This document shows positions 8,502 through 16,185 of a stretch of DNA of 19,285 bases, piece by piece. The DNA lies in contig CAMDPJ010000015.1 of assembly GCA_945903925.1 (NCBI GenBank), forward strand, positions 1 through 19,285, in the 5' to 3' direction. The first letter of the stretch is position 1; each line of letters opens with the position of its first letter. The notes under the pieces were generated by a model. That model worked only from the letters and a program-made list of their open reading frames with translations, ran no database searches and was not told where the DNA came from. This DNA is from Chryseobacterium gleum. GTDB taxonomy: Bacteria > Bacteroidota > Bacteroidia > Flavobacteriales_C > GCA-002722245. The translations under genes were made by a program, and so were the position numbers.

Positions 8502-9356
8502 TTACTTTTGTGGATCAAACAATTCTATCGTTTTTCTAATTTCTGAATCGCCTGCATAAACTTCCATCGTAAAAATTTTACCTGCCTTAGGGGCGTGAGC
8601 AACAAACTTCTCAATAGCACTCCCCTTGCTCAAAGGCCAATTCAAATCTTTCTTTCCATCGTTATCACTAATATGAATATAGTTGCTTTGTTGCCACAAA
8701 GTATCTATTTCCTGCTGAAAATCCAAGCCAAGTGTATTTGCGCTCACATTTAAATGCGCAACATCTAATAGTAAATCAAACTCTATATGTCTCTGTAATT
8801 CAAAATATTCTTCTGCGTTGGTTAGCATAAAGAAATTGAAATTGTCGTAATTGATATAATTGTGCTCAGCTATAACATTGTTCTCAATATAAAGCTGAAC
8901 CCTACCATTAGAATATTTCTTTAATTCTTCAAAACTTTTACAAAATTTAAAAAATGATTTTTGCTTGTCATAGATAGGCCGCTTCTCTATATTTTTACCA
9001 ATTTGATTAACAAAAATATCCGTATAAAATCCGGCATGTAAGCCAAATTGTTTTGCACCGATACCGTGCGACAAGTCAATACTTCTCTTGAAATGATCCA
9101 TAGACCATTGATGAATATCGTCATTCAACGAGGCCAAATTCACTACAAAGTGTTGTGCTGGTGCAGGAAAATAATTGTGGCACAAAAAATTAAGATTCAG
9201 TTTTTCCTTTTGCTCCAATAAAACCTCCAAAATATCTTCTTGAAATTCGGTACCCCCGCTTAGTTCAATGTTATGGAAACCTTGATTGAACATGATTTGC
9301 AAAACTTCCTCTATTTTAGTTTTGCCTTTAATACTTGAGCTAGAAATATAAATCAT
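8502..9356 (-). CDS. Xylose-isomerase-like TIM-barrel protein (sugar phosphate isomerase/epimerase family)
   Basis: The 284-residue protein has the arrangement of the AP-endonuclease-2/xylose-isomerase-like TIM-barrel superfamily. Likely metal ligands are E158 in YIENN, D198 and H201 in LDVAHLN (197-203), H228 in IHISDNDG (227-234) and E265 in TMEVY (263-267). Further barrel histidines are H60 (CHNYFP) and H107 (LHAGF). Members include isomerases, epimerases, dehydratases and endonucleases, so the reaction cannot be assigned. It overlaps the formyltransferase stop by ATGA and is followed by the aminotransferase after two bases. It therefore sits inside the amino-sugar module and most likely isomerises or epimerises an intermediate. 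It is not one of the standard enzymes of the known legionaminate or pseudaminate routes. It has no signal peptide, so it should act in the cytoplasm. Confidence 0.75.
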   Translation of the reverse strand: MIYISSSSIKGKTKIEEVLQIMFNQGFHNIELSGGTEFQEDILEVLLEQKEKLNLNFLCHNYFPAPAQHFVVNLASLNDDIHQWSMDHFKRSIDLSHGIGAKQFGLHAGFYTDIFVNQIGKNIEKRPIYDKQKSFFKFCKSFEELKKYSNGRVQLYIENNVIAEHNYINYDNFNFFMLTNAEEYFELQRHIEFDLLLDVAHLNVSANTLGLDFQQEIDTLWQQSNYIHISDNDGKKDLNWPLSKGSAIEKFVAHAPKAGKIFTMEVYAGDSEIRKTIELFDPQK

Positions 9357-10120
9357 ACTTCCATAAACTTTAAATATTTACTATTGATAGCAGGCAAGCA
9401 TGAATTATCTACCGCAACACCTTTCATCATAAATTTTGCCGGTGCAAAAGGAGGGTAGTACATCGCCTTAATAAATCGTTCCACCTCTGCCGCTGAACTA
9501 CTTTCAAGCTCTAAAACACCTTGCAATGGAAGAGAACGACTGTAATATCTTCTTTGCCCTTTCATGGTACTTTGATCTATGCCTGCGTACCCTTGAACCA
9601 ATAAATTAAATGCCTCAATAAAATTATGTACAAAAACCGATAATAACTTATGATACAAGCTAAATGCAGTATCCTCATCCAAAATATTTACACGCTTTTG
9701 CAATATAATATTTCCTTCATCAACCCCTTTGATGATGTAATGAAAAGAAATTCCCGTTTCACTTTCCCCATTTAGAATTGCCCAAACACTTGATAAACAT
9801 CCTTTATAATCGGGCAATAACGATGGGTGACAATTCATTGCTTTACCGTTAAACAACTCGATAACCTCCTCCTTTATGATAAACTTATAATATATAGAAA
9901 GTAACACATCTCCTTTGAATTCGGCAAGTTCGGGAACTCCTTTATTGATTGACTTGGTGTAATAAACAAATTTAAAATCTTTTAAAAATTGAATGAATTC
10001 AACATTAAACTTATCGTCATGTGTAAAAATCAAAAAAGAAGACACGCTATGTCCTTCCTTTAACAGCTGTAAAACACATTCTTTACCAGCCCTACCAAAA
10101 CCAGAAACTACTGTTTTCAC
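9353..10120 (-). CDS. Sugar N-formyltransferase (10-formyltetrahydrofolate-dependent)
   Basis: The 255-residue protein resembles methionyl-tRNA formyltransferase and the sugar N-formyltransferases (ArnA, QdtF and related), which move a formyl group from N10-formyl-THF to a sugar amine. The catalytic triad is visible: N96 and H98 in MNCHPSLLPDYKG (95-107) and D134 in KGVDEGNI (131-138), with GISFHYI (123-129) before it. A short C-terminal FMT-like region follows from about 190. It starts with GTG at 10120, directly abutting the stop codon of the NeuB gene. The N-terminal VVSGFGRAGKE (4-14) is a glycine-rich nucleotide-fold start. A sugar rather than tRNA substrate is inferred because it is shorter than Fmt and is embedded next to an aminotransferase and nonulosonate genes. 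No acetyltransferase is present nearby. Confidence 0.83.
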   Translation of the reverse strand: MKTVVSGFGRAGKECVLQLLKEGHSVSSFLIFTHDDKFNVEFIQFLKDFKFVYYTKSINKGVPELAEFKGDVLLSIYYKFIIKEEVIELFNGKAMNCHPSLLPDYKGCLSSVWAILNGESETGISFHYIIKGVDEGNIILQKRVNILDEDTAFSLYHKLLSVFVHNFIEAFNLLVQGYAGIDQSTMKGQRRYYSRSLPLQGVLELESSSAAEVERFIKAMYYPPFAPAKFMMKGVAVDNSCLPAINSKYLKFMEV

Positions 10121-11176
10121 TTACTCAATTTCTATAATGTTATTTATAGCGATATCACATAAGGCTGTTTTACCAAGCACCGATTTATAATACAATGGAG
10201 AAATGCCTACTCCGCCTGTTCTTTTGGCAATAAACATCTCTTCTGTTATTACTTCCCCTTGTTTGATAGCTCTAGTGGCTACTAAACATTTCTGCAATGA
10301 TGCTCTGGTTCTTGTTTCGGCGAGAGTTGGTAGCTTTTGACTAAATCCTAAAAACTTTTCTACCCTTCTCACCTCTTGCACAAATGCCTTCAATTCTTCT
10401 GGAGAAAGAGAGGCTTTATGATCGGGACCTTCCAAACTCTTGTCCCAAGTAAAGTGCTTTTCTACCACCCTCGCCCCCATTGGAATTGCGTAAGGCGCGG
10501 CACCAACACCTACCGTATGATCAGAATAACCCAAAATCATATCAAAACGAGATTTCAAGGTATCCATCGTTTTTAAGTTTGCATCGGTATCAACGATAGG
10601 ATAATTTGCCGTACATTGCAACAAAACTATGTCTTTATTGATAGGCAGCAATTCCTCCAACACAATTTCTATTTCATCTAAATAAGTCATGCCAGTAGAT
10701 AAAAATATTGGCTTCCCTTTCGCAGCAACTTTCTTTAAAAATGGAATATTAGTGGTATCGGTTGAAGCTATTTTATAAGCAGCAAGATTCAGCTCATCTA
10801 AATCTTCTAAACTCGACTCTTCAAACGGAGTGGTTAAAAACAAAATGTTTCTCAATTCACAATGCTGCTTTAACTTTAAGTTTTGTTCTTTAGTAACTTC
10901 TAAAGATTTTAACATTTCAAATTGCGACTGCGTTTGGGAGGTAGTTTTAAGCTGATAAGGAGCCTTTTTAACGTTGTCGAGAATCAAATCTTTTGCCTTA
11001 AAAGTTTGAAATTTCACTGCATCGGCACCGGCATCGGCTGCCAAATCAATTAACTTAAGTGCTAAAGACATGTCACCTCCATGATTCACACCTGCTTCAG
11101 CAATAATAAAAACTTTGTCTGATTTATTTGAAATAATTGCTTTACCAACCTTTATTTCTTCATTAAACTTTAGCAT
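10121..11176 (-). CDS. Legionaminate/N-acetylneuraminate-type synthase (NeuB family, second of two)
   Basis: The 351-residue protein is a full-length NeuB/LegI-type synthase, joining PEP to a ManNAc-like sugar to make a nonulosonic acid. Motifs are IIAEAGVNHGGD (24-35), VKFQTF (54-59), GYSDHTVG (216-223, metal H220), VVEKHFTWDKS (237-247, metal H241), GPDHKASLSPEEL (250-262) and a C-terminal SAF domain (about 293-351) with GGVGISP at 321-327. The conserved GPDHKAS loop is closer to LegI/NeuB than to the divergent synthase at 1766-2767. The ATG overlaps the Wzz-like stop by 14 bases, and the formyltransferase begins immediately after its stop. It is probably the synthase for the sugar activated by the cytidylyltransferase at 6375-7070. 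Legionaminate is the best guess, but the exact stereochemistry is not proven by sequence. Confidence 0.9.
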   Translation of the reverse strand: MLKFNEEIKVGKAIISNKSDKVFIIAEAGVNHGGDMSLALKLIDLAADAGADAVKFQTFKAKDLILDNVKKAPYQLKTTSQTQSQFEMLKSLEVTKEQNLKLKQHCELRNILFLTTPFEESSLEDLDELNLAAYKIASTDTTNIPFLKKVAAKGKPIFLSTGMTYLDEIEIVLEELLPINKDIVLLQCTANYPIVDTDANLKTMDTLKSRFDMILGYSDHTVGVGAAPYAIPMGARVVEKHFTWDKSLEGPDHKASLSPEELKAFVQEVRRVEKFLGFSQKLPTLAETRTRASLQKCLVATRAIKQGEVITEEMFIAKRTGGVGISPLYYKSVLGKTALCDIAINNIIEIE

Positions 11177-12179
11177 AATTCAATCCTTTTACAAAACCAA
11201 TAATTACTGTTAATATAAGGCCAATAAAGAAACCAATAATTACTCCGAAAAGAGTAGAAAATTTATTCACTTCCAGAGGAAGGAATGCTGAGTCGATAAT
11301 TTGAATATTCGGACTCTTATTCAACAAATTAAATTGCGCTAATTCTAGATTTTTCTTAACCTCCATATACATAGCGCTATTCAATTTAATCCTTCTTTCC
11401 ATATCTAAATCATATACCAATCCAACCGTTTTTATAGTCCTCATACTAGCATCATTATGTTTCGCCAATCTCATTTCGTCACTTTGTAACAACCGCACCA
11501 AAGAATCGGCTCTTTCTTCCAACATGGAAACTGCCATATTGTCTTTTTGTAGCGACTTAAGGGTGAAATAATACATTGCTGAATTCACAAGTAAATGATT
11601 GAATTGTAAAGATAATTGCTCATCTTTAAACTCTGTGATGATGTCTACAAATGCACCTTCCTGCTCTTTTGTTGAAATATTTCCAATAATTCGTCTCGAC
11701 AATTGATTCAACACACTGTCTTCAAAATACTTGTCCTTTGCATTATCTAATTTGAATTTAAAGTCGGCTTTCACCTTATTTTGTTCTATCCATTTTTCCT
11801 TGATTCCCTCGTATTGAATATAATGATTCGCAAAAAAATCACTTTTACTGTGGATGATGACTTTTTGCTTGAGGCAACTTTTAATCACTTCACTAGCAAT
11901 GATAATGCGCATAATTTTATCTTCATCAACATTAGTTGTGCCGCCCAAACCCAACTGAGTTGCCAATCCCATAAGGCCGGCACCTTTTGAACTTTCCAAC
12001 ATAATGGTTGATTTTGCTAAATATAGAGGGTCGCTTTGTTTAGCCAAATATACCCCAAGAGCAATTCCAATACCACATAAAACCAAAGCCAGGTATAAAT
12101 TTTTTCTTGCAAAATTCTTGAACTCTGTTAATGCAGATCGTAATTCTTTTATAGTATATTCATCCTTGTCTTTAGCCAT
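11163..12179 (-). CDS. Wzz-type chain length determinant / polysaccharide co-polymerase
   Basis: The 338-residue protein has the Wzz plan: a short cytoplasmic N-terminus, a first membrane helix at about 28-46, a large periplasmic region with predicted helical, coiled-coil-prone stretches, and a second helix at about 309-331 in FSTLFGVIIGFFIGLILTV. After the first helix comes a beta-rich stretch (LYLAKSTIMLES, 52-63) typical of the Wzz N-terminal domain. The C-terminus ends a few residues after the second helix, so no tyrosine-kinase domain is fused and none is encoded nearby. The protein regulates polymer length or links inner-membrane assembly to the outer-membrane exporter. It overlaps the upstream SLBB gene by 8 bases and the downstream NeuB gene by 14 bases. 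Confidence 0.85.
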   Translation of the reverse strand: MAKDKDEYTIKELRSALTEFKNFARKNLYLALVLCGIGIALGVYLAKQSDPLYLAKSTIMLESSKGAGLMGLATQLGLGGTTNVDEDKIMRIIIASEVIKSCLKQKVIIHSKSDFFANHYIQYEGIKEKWIEQNKVKADFKFKLDNAKDKYFEDSVLNQLSRRIIGNISTKEQEGAFVDIITEFKDEQLSLQFNHLLVNSAMYYFTLKSLQKDNMAVSMLEERADSLVRLLQSDEMRLAKHNDASMRTIKTVGLVYDLDMERRIKLNSAMYMEVKKNLELAQFNLLNKSPNIQIIDSAFLPLEVNKFSTLFGVIIGFFIGLILTVIIGFVKGLNYAKV

Positions 12180-14499
12180 TAAGCACTTTACTAAACAATA
12201 CGATTAAGGTAAGTATACCTGTTGCTTTCGCTAAAAGATCTTGAGTTAGAGTATTCCAATCAATTGTTTTACCATTTTTATCAGAATTTTTCTTTATTTT
12301 TTCTCTTACTTCAATACGATCTCCCTTACAAACTTTTGGGTATATTTTGAATAGATAATAGTTTTTTGATTTGTTAACTTTCCCGCTTTTTCTGATAACA
12401 TAAACAGTTCCTCTATCAGATTCCTCAGTAAATCCACCTGCAAATTCATTTACATAATATTTTGCTCTTTTTCCTTTCACGTGAGGCGCATTTTGCCCTA
12501 CATCATTTGACGACAGAGAATTACTGCCAATTTCTCCTTGTATAAAAACTAAATTATCAATTTCGGGCACTCTAAGTGTATCTCCCGAAAGCATCACATA
12601 GTTATATTTTTTTTTGTTTTTGTTATATAATTCATGCAAATCTACAACTACATTTCCTTTGTTGTTTTGAATTCTTGTCATGGTAGCTCCTTCTAAAAAA
12701 GCTCCTTGTGAAAAACCACCGGCTCTTTCAATAACATCTTGAATTGTTTCGGTCGGTGACAATAACATATAAGTACCAGGATATTTGAATTTCCCATCTA
12801 AAACAACAAACTTCATATTAGAAAAATCTGCTGTAAACCTCACATACACTCTGTCTTTAGGGCGCAGCTTCACCTCACTTAATTTTTGTAAATCCAATTC
12901 ATCAGAAACTTCATACGTTTCTACAATAACAGAAATTGGTTCATCCGACTCATTGTTTTCAGAATAATTTACGAATCGTGATATTTCAACTCTCTTATTT
13001 GCAGCCTCATTTCTCAAACCTCCTGCATAAAAAATCAAATCTTGTAGGGTTAAGTTCTCAGAGTAAGCAACTTTTGCGCTATGCCTCACAGCACCTTCCA
13101 CTTCTACAAAAAATTCATCAAAAAATTCTAAAGAGGAAAAAACATTAAGAACATCGTATTCTTGCAAAGCCCGATTAGAAGAATCGTTTGGATTAGCAGA
13201 AATTTCTTGCAAATTCAACTTAAAATATTTTTTCACACCGCCCTTAAGCGTTCGTATCAAATATGCTCTACCCAAATAAGCATCACGATTTACACCCTGA
13301 GCACGAGCAATTAATTCAGACACTTTTTCTCCTCTAATAAATTCAAATCGACCAGGTAAATGAAGGGCCCCTGTAACTTCAACAAAATTTTGAATCTCCC
13401 CAGCGATGGCAGCAATAGTAATCACATCACCATTGTGTAAATTCACCTTTTGTTTATTCTCAATGGCTGCGCTCAAATCTATGTCTCTAGTAACCCAGCG
13501 GTTACCTTCTACTCTCGAAACTGAAGCAGTTTTTGTATATGCATTGTGCTTTAAATTCCCGGCTATTCTAACCAAGTCGGCTAAACCTTCCTCCTTGGTT
13601 AATTCATACATTCCTTCTCTTCCAATTGCACCAGAAATTGTAACGGTTTTACCTGCAGTTTGAACTATTATATAATCGTTGTTCTTTAAAAAGAAATCGT
13701 TAGAAAAAGAAGGGTTTTGAAGAAAATTATAAACGTCTAAAATTTTCACAATCTTATTGTCACGTTTTATGCATATATTCCTAACTGTTCCTAACTCAGT
13801 AATTCCTCCTGCGATACTTAAAACATTAAACGCTGAGTTGATTGCAGAAACAGCATAAGTTCCAGGCACATTAACTTCTCCTACTATATTAACTTTAATG
13901 ACTTTTGCGTAATTTATCTGAATACTGATTTGTGAATTTTTTAAATCGTAAACGGTTCCGTACTTAGATGCAATTAACTTTCTGCATTCAGCCAAAGTTA
14001 ATCCATTCAAATAAATTTTTCCAATTAATTTAGCGTGAGCACTTCCATCATCACTTATTTTCAACACTTCCGACACCTCCGAAAATCCCCAGATCGAAAT
14101 ACTTATTTCGTCACCAGCTCCCAAAATATAATCATCGGGAGCTCTTAAATGAGTCGCCGAATTAAATATTTTTAAATTCGATCGGTTAAACAACTGTTTA
14201 CCGTAAATAGTTTTCATTGCTTGCTCTCTAAGTTCAGCTAATTTTGCGGCATCTGATTCAAAAAATACAGTGTCCACAGCATCTTCTATAGTTGAAATAG
14301 TATCCGAAACTTTGTCATTTAAAGAATTAGACTCACTTCTTGCTGATTGCAATTGATTGGACAAATTCTGATATTGTGAAGGATTTGACTGACTGTTTGA
14401 CGATGTATTATTCGAACCAATATTAAAGAACTTGTCCATCTGCCCAAATCCCTCTAAAGGCAATGTAAATAGCATCAAGAAAAACAAAACAGTTCGCAT
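12172..14499 (-). CDS. Wza-like polysaccharide export protein with multiple SLBB domains
   Basis: I chose the ATG at 14499 (775 residues). An in-frame GTG at 14556 would add 19 basic residues before the signal peptide. From 14499 the protein begins with a classic signal peptide, MRTVLFFLMLFTLPLEGFGQ, with probable cleavage before Q20 and no lipobox cysteine. A coiled-coil/low-complexity Ser/Asn/Gln stretch follows. Then comes a Poly_export domain (DDYILGAGDEISISIWG, about residues 121-137), then five clear SLBB-like repeats, recognisable by V-x-GxVxxPGxY-like starts and AGG ends, and a degenerate sixth. The C-terminus carries a hydrophobic helix (TGILTLIVLF). It should form the periplasmic/outer-membrane export channel for the glycan. 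It is the first gene of the long minus operon, and its C-terminus overlaps the Wzz-like gene by 8 bases. Confidence 0.88.
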   Translation of the reverse strand: MRTVLFFLMLFTLPLEGFGQMDKFFNIGSNNTSSNSQSNPSQYQNLSNQLQSARSESNSLNDKVSDTISTIEDAVDTVFFESDAAKLAELREQAMKTIYGKQLFNRSNLKIFNSATHLRAPDDYILGAGDEISISIWGFSEVSEVLKISDDGSAHAKLIGKIYLNGLTLAECRKLIASKYGTVYDLKNSQISIQINYAKVIKVNIVGEVNVPGTYAVSAINSAFNVLSIAGGITELGTVRNICIKRDNKIVKILDVYNFLQNPSFSNDFFLKNNDYIIVQTAGKTVTISGAIGREGMYELTKEEGLADLVRIAGNLKHNAYTKTASVSRVEGNRWVTRDIDLSAAIENKQKVNLHNGDVITIAAIAGEIQNFVEVTGALHLPGRFEFIRGEKVSELIARAQGVNRDAYLGRAYLIRTLKGGVKKYFKLNLQEISANPNDSSNRALQEYDVLNVFSSLEFFDEFFVEVEGAVRHSAKVAYSENLTLQDLIFYAGGLRNEAANKRVEISRFVNYSENNESDEPISVIVETYEVSDELDLQKLSEVKLRPKDRVYVRFTADFSNMKFVVLDGKFKYPGTYMLLSPTETIQDVIERAGGFSQGAFLEGATMTRIQNNKGNVVVDLHELYNKNKKKYNYVMLSGDTLRVPEIDNLVFIQGEIGSNSLSSNDVGQNAPHVKGKRAKYYVNEFAGGFTEESDRGTVYVIRKSGKVNKSKNYYLFKIYPKVCKGDRIEVREKIKKNSDKNGKTIDWNTLTQDLLAKATGILTLIVLFSKVLNG

Positions 14500-14510
14500 T
14501 TTGAAGAATT

Positions 14511-14539
14511 TTGAACGAAGGTAGTGAATATTACTTTTA
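14511..14539 (+). promoter_or_regulatory. Candidate Bacteroidetes-type promoter for the heptose operon
   Basis: A TTG at 14511-14513 is followed after 18 bases by TACTTTTA at 14532-14539. This compares with the Bacteroidetes pattern of a TTG -33 element and a TAnnTTTG -7 element; the last base of the -7 element differs. Transcription would start near 14546, giving a leader of about 54 bases before hddA. The -7 part lies in the loop of the inverted repeat 14522-14558. The match is modest in an AT-rich spacer, so confidence is low. Confidence 0.3.
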
Positions 14540-14558
14540 ATTTTACTTATATTCACTA
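14522..14558. repeat. Perfect 10-bp inverted repeat in the divergent spacer (possible operator)
   Basis: The arms TAGTGAATAT (14522-14531) and ATATTCACTA (14549-14558) are exact reverse complements separated by 17 bases. The element is centred in the 100-base spacer between the divergent export operon and the heptose operon. The centre-to-centre distance of the arms is 27 bases. It could bind a dimeric regulator controlling both directions, or form a hairpin in the 5' leader of the export transcript. The arms are seen directly; the function is inferred. Confidence 0.6.
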
Positions 14559-14599
14559 TTATTGCGACGTTAATTTTTTATTCTAGACAAACTTAAAAA

Positions 14600-15622
14600 A
14601 TGATAATTAGAAGCCGCGCACCCCTTAGAATAGGCCTCGCAGGAGGCGGAACAGATGTTAGTCCCTACGCCGATTTGTACGGAGGCGCCATTCTAAACGC
14701 CACCATCAACTCTTTCGCCTTTGCCAATATTGTACCTCGAGAAGACGGTAAAATCGTGCTGCACGCTCGTGATGGAAATGGCCGAGTTGAACTGAAAAGT
14801 GAAGAAAAATTGGAGATAAACGGAGAATTAGATCTGCTAAAAGGAGTGTACAACCGCATCGTTCGCGATTTTGTAAAAAAGCCCTTAAGTTTCGAATTAC
14901 ACACTTATGTTGATGCACCTCCAGGTTCGGGTTTAGGCTCCTCTTCCACCTTGGTAGTAGCTATCGTTGGTGCTTTTGCCGAGTGGCTTTCACTGCCCTT
15001 GGGAGAATACGATATTGCGCATTTAGCTTACGAAATAGAAAGAGTTGATTTGAAAATGGCAGGTGGCCGCCAAGATCAATACGCTGCTACCTTTGGTGGA
15101 TTCAACTTCATGGAGTTTTTTGCCAACGATAAAGTAATTGTAAATCCGCTTAGAGTGAAAGAGCGGTTTGCCTATGAATTAGAAACGAATTTGGTTCTTT
15201 TTCATACCTCTACCAGCCGCAATTCTTCTACTATTATAGAGCAACAAACCAAAAATATCACGTCTAAACAAGGAAAATCTTTAGAGGCTACCCATCAATT
15301 GAAACAACAAGCTGTAAATATGAAAGAGGCATTGTTGCGCGGCGAATTATCAAGAGTAGGCGAAATTCTCGACCATGGTTGGAAGTTCAAAAAACAAATG
15401 GCTGAGGGTATTACCAATCCTATGATTGATAATTTATACGAAGAAATGATGAAGGCCGGAGCAACAGGCGGTAAAATATCGGGTGCAGGCGGTGGCGGCT
15501 TCATGATGTTCTATTGTCCGAACAACACACACTACAACGTTAAAGCGGCTCTAGCGAAATACGACGGAGCGGTTAAAGAATTTTTATTTACTAAAGGAGG
15601 ATTGCAAACATGGAAAATCTAA
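14600..15622 (+). CDS. hddA: D-glycero-alpha-D-manno-heptose 7-phosphate kinase (GHMP family)
   Basis: The 340-residue protein is a GHMP-family kinase of the HddA type, phosphorylating D-glycero-D-manno-heptose 7-phosphate at C1 to the 1,7-bisphosphate. Visible motifs are the N-terminal SRAPLRIGLAGGGTD (5-19), the ATP-binding PPGSGLGSSST (107-117), GGRQDQYA (155-162) with D159 as a likely catalytic acid, and the C-terminal KISGAGGGGFMMF (292-304). The SRAPLRIGLAGGGTD start is characteristic of sugar kinases of the HddA/FKP type. The ATG at 14600 is preceded by an A-run, with no Shine-Dalgarno sequence. It is the first gene of the rightward operon, overlapping gmhA by 13 bases. The adjacent gmhA and hddC make the heptose assignment strong compared with fucose or other GHMP kinases. 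Confidence 0.9.
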   Translation: MIIRSRAPLRIGLAGGGTDVSPYADLYGGAILNATINSFAFANIVPREDGKIVLHARDGNGRVELKSEEKLEINGELDLLKGVYNRIVRDFVKKPLSFELHTYVDAPPGSGLGSSSTLVVAIVGAFAEWLSLPLGEYDIAHLAYEIERVDLKMAGGRQDQYAATFGGFNFMEFFANDKVIVNPLRVKERFAYELETNLVLFHTSTSRNSSTIIEQQTKNITSKQGKSLEATHQLKQQAVNMKEALLRGELSRVGEILDHGWKFKKQMAEGITNPMIDNLYEEMMKAGATGGKISGAGGGGFMMFYCPNNTHYNVKAALAKYDGAVKEFLFTKGGLQTWKI

Positions 15623-16185
15623 AAAGAATCGTTCAAGATTCAATAGCACTTAAAACCAAAGTATTAAACTCTCCTGCAATGCTCGAGCTTACATTAAAAG
15701 TAGCCGATGAAATTGTAAAATGCTTTAAAGCCGATGGCAAAGTATTGTTTTGTGGAAATGGGGGTAGTGCTGCCGATGCTCAGCATTTAGCTGCCGAATT
15801 CAGTGGCAGGTTTTATTACGATAGAGCCCCGCTTTTCTCGGAAGCTTTGCACGTAAATACTTCTTATGTTACTGCCGTTGCCAACGATTATTCGTACGAT
15901 GAAATTTATGCCCGACTCATTCAGGCCAAAGGTCGCAAGGGAGATGTGTTGATTGGCATGTCTACTTCCGGCAACTCAGGAAACGTAGTGAAGGCCTTCG
16001 AACAAGCTAAAAAACAAGGAATGATTGTTATCGCAATGACAGGCGAAACAGGTGGTAAAATGAAAGATTGCTGCGATTATTTGATGAATATTCCATCTAC
16101 CGATACTCCTCGCATTCAAGAAGTGCATATGCTGCTAGGCCATGCTATTTGCGAAATTGTTGAGGCGAAAATGTTTCCTAGATAG
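15610..16185 (+). CDS. gmhA: Sedoheptulose 7-phosphate isomerase
   Basis: The 191-residue SIS-domain protein has the size and motifs of GmhA, which converts sedoheptulose 7-phosphate to D-glycero-D-manno-heptose 7-phosphate, the first committed step of heptose synthesis. The phosphate-binding loops are FCGNGGSAADAQH (47-59) and GMSTSGNSGN (116-125). Residues that line up with the E. coli metal and catalytic set are H59, E63, Q170 and H178. It lies between the kinase and guanylyltransferase genes, with a 13-base overlap with hddA. Its TAG stop shares one base with the GTG of hddC, so translation is likely coupled across all three. The sequence looks complete and intact. Confidence 0.93.
   Translation: MENLKRIVQDSIALKTKVLNSPAMLELTLKVADEIVKCFKADGKVLFCGNGGSAADAQHLAAEFSGRFYYDRAPLFSEALHVNTSYVTAVANDYSYDEIYARLIQAKGRKGDVLIGMSTSGNSGNVVKAFEQAKKQGMIVIAMTGETGGKMKDCCDYLMNIPSTDTPRIQEVHMLLGHAICEIVEAKMFPR

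Noticed and set aside
14500..14556. Extra 19 codons (GTG at 14556) at the start of the Wza-like gene
   Set aside because: The start is GTG, the added residues are basic and would precede an otherwise classic signal peptide, and the segment lies in the divergent spacer over the inverted repeat. The ATG at 14499 is preferred.
14588..14595. TAAGTTTG on the minus strand as a -7 element for the export operon
   Set aside because: It matches the pattern, but no TTG lies at a suitable spacing upstream, and it overlaps the start region of hddA; chance match is likely in AT-rich DNA.
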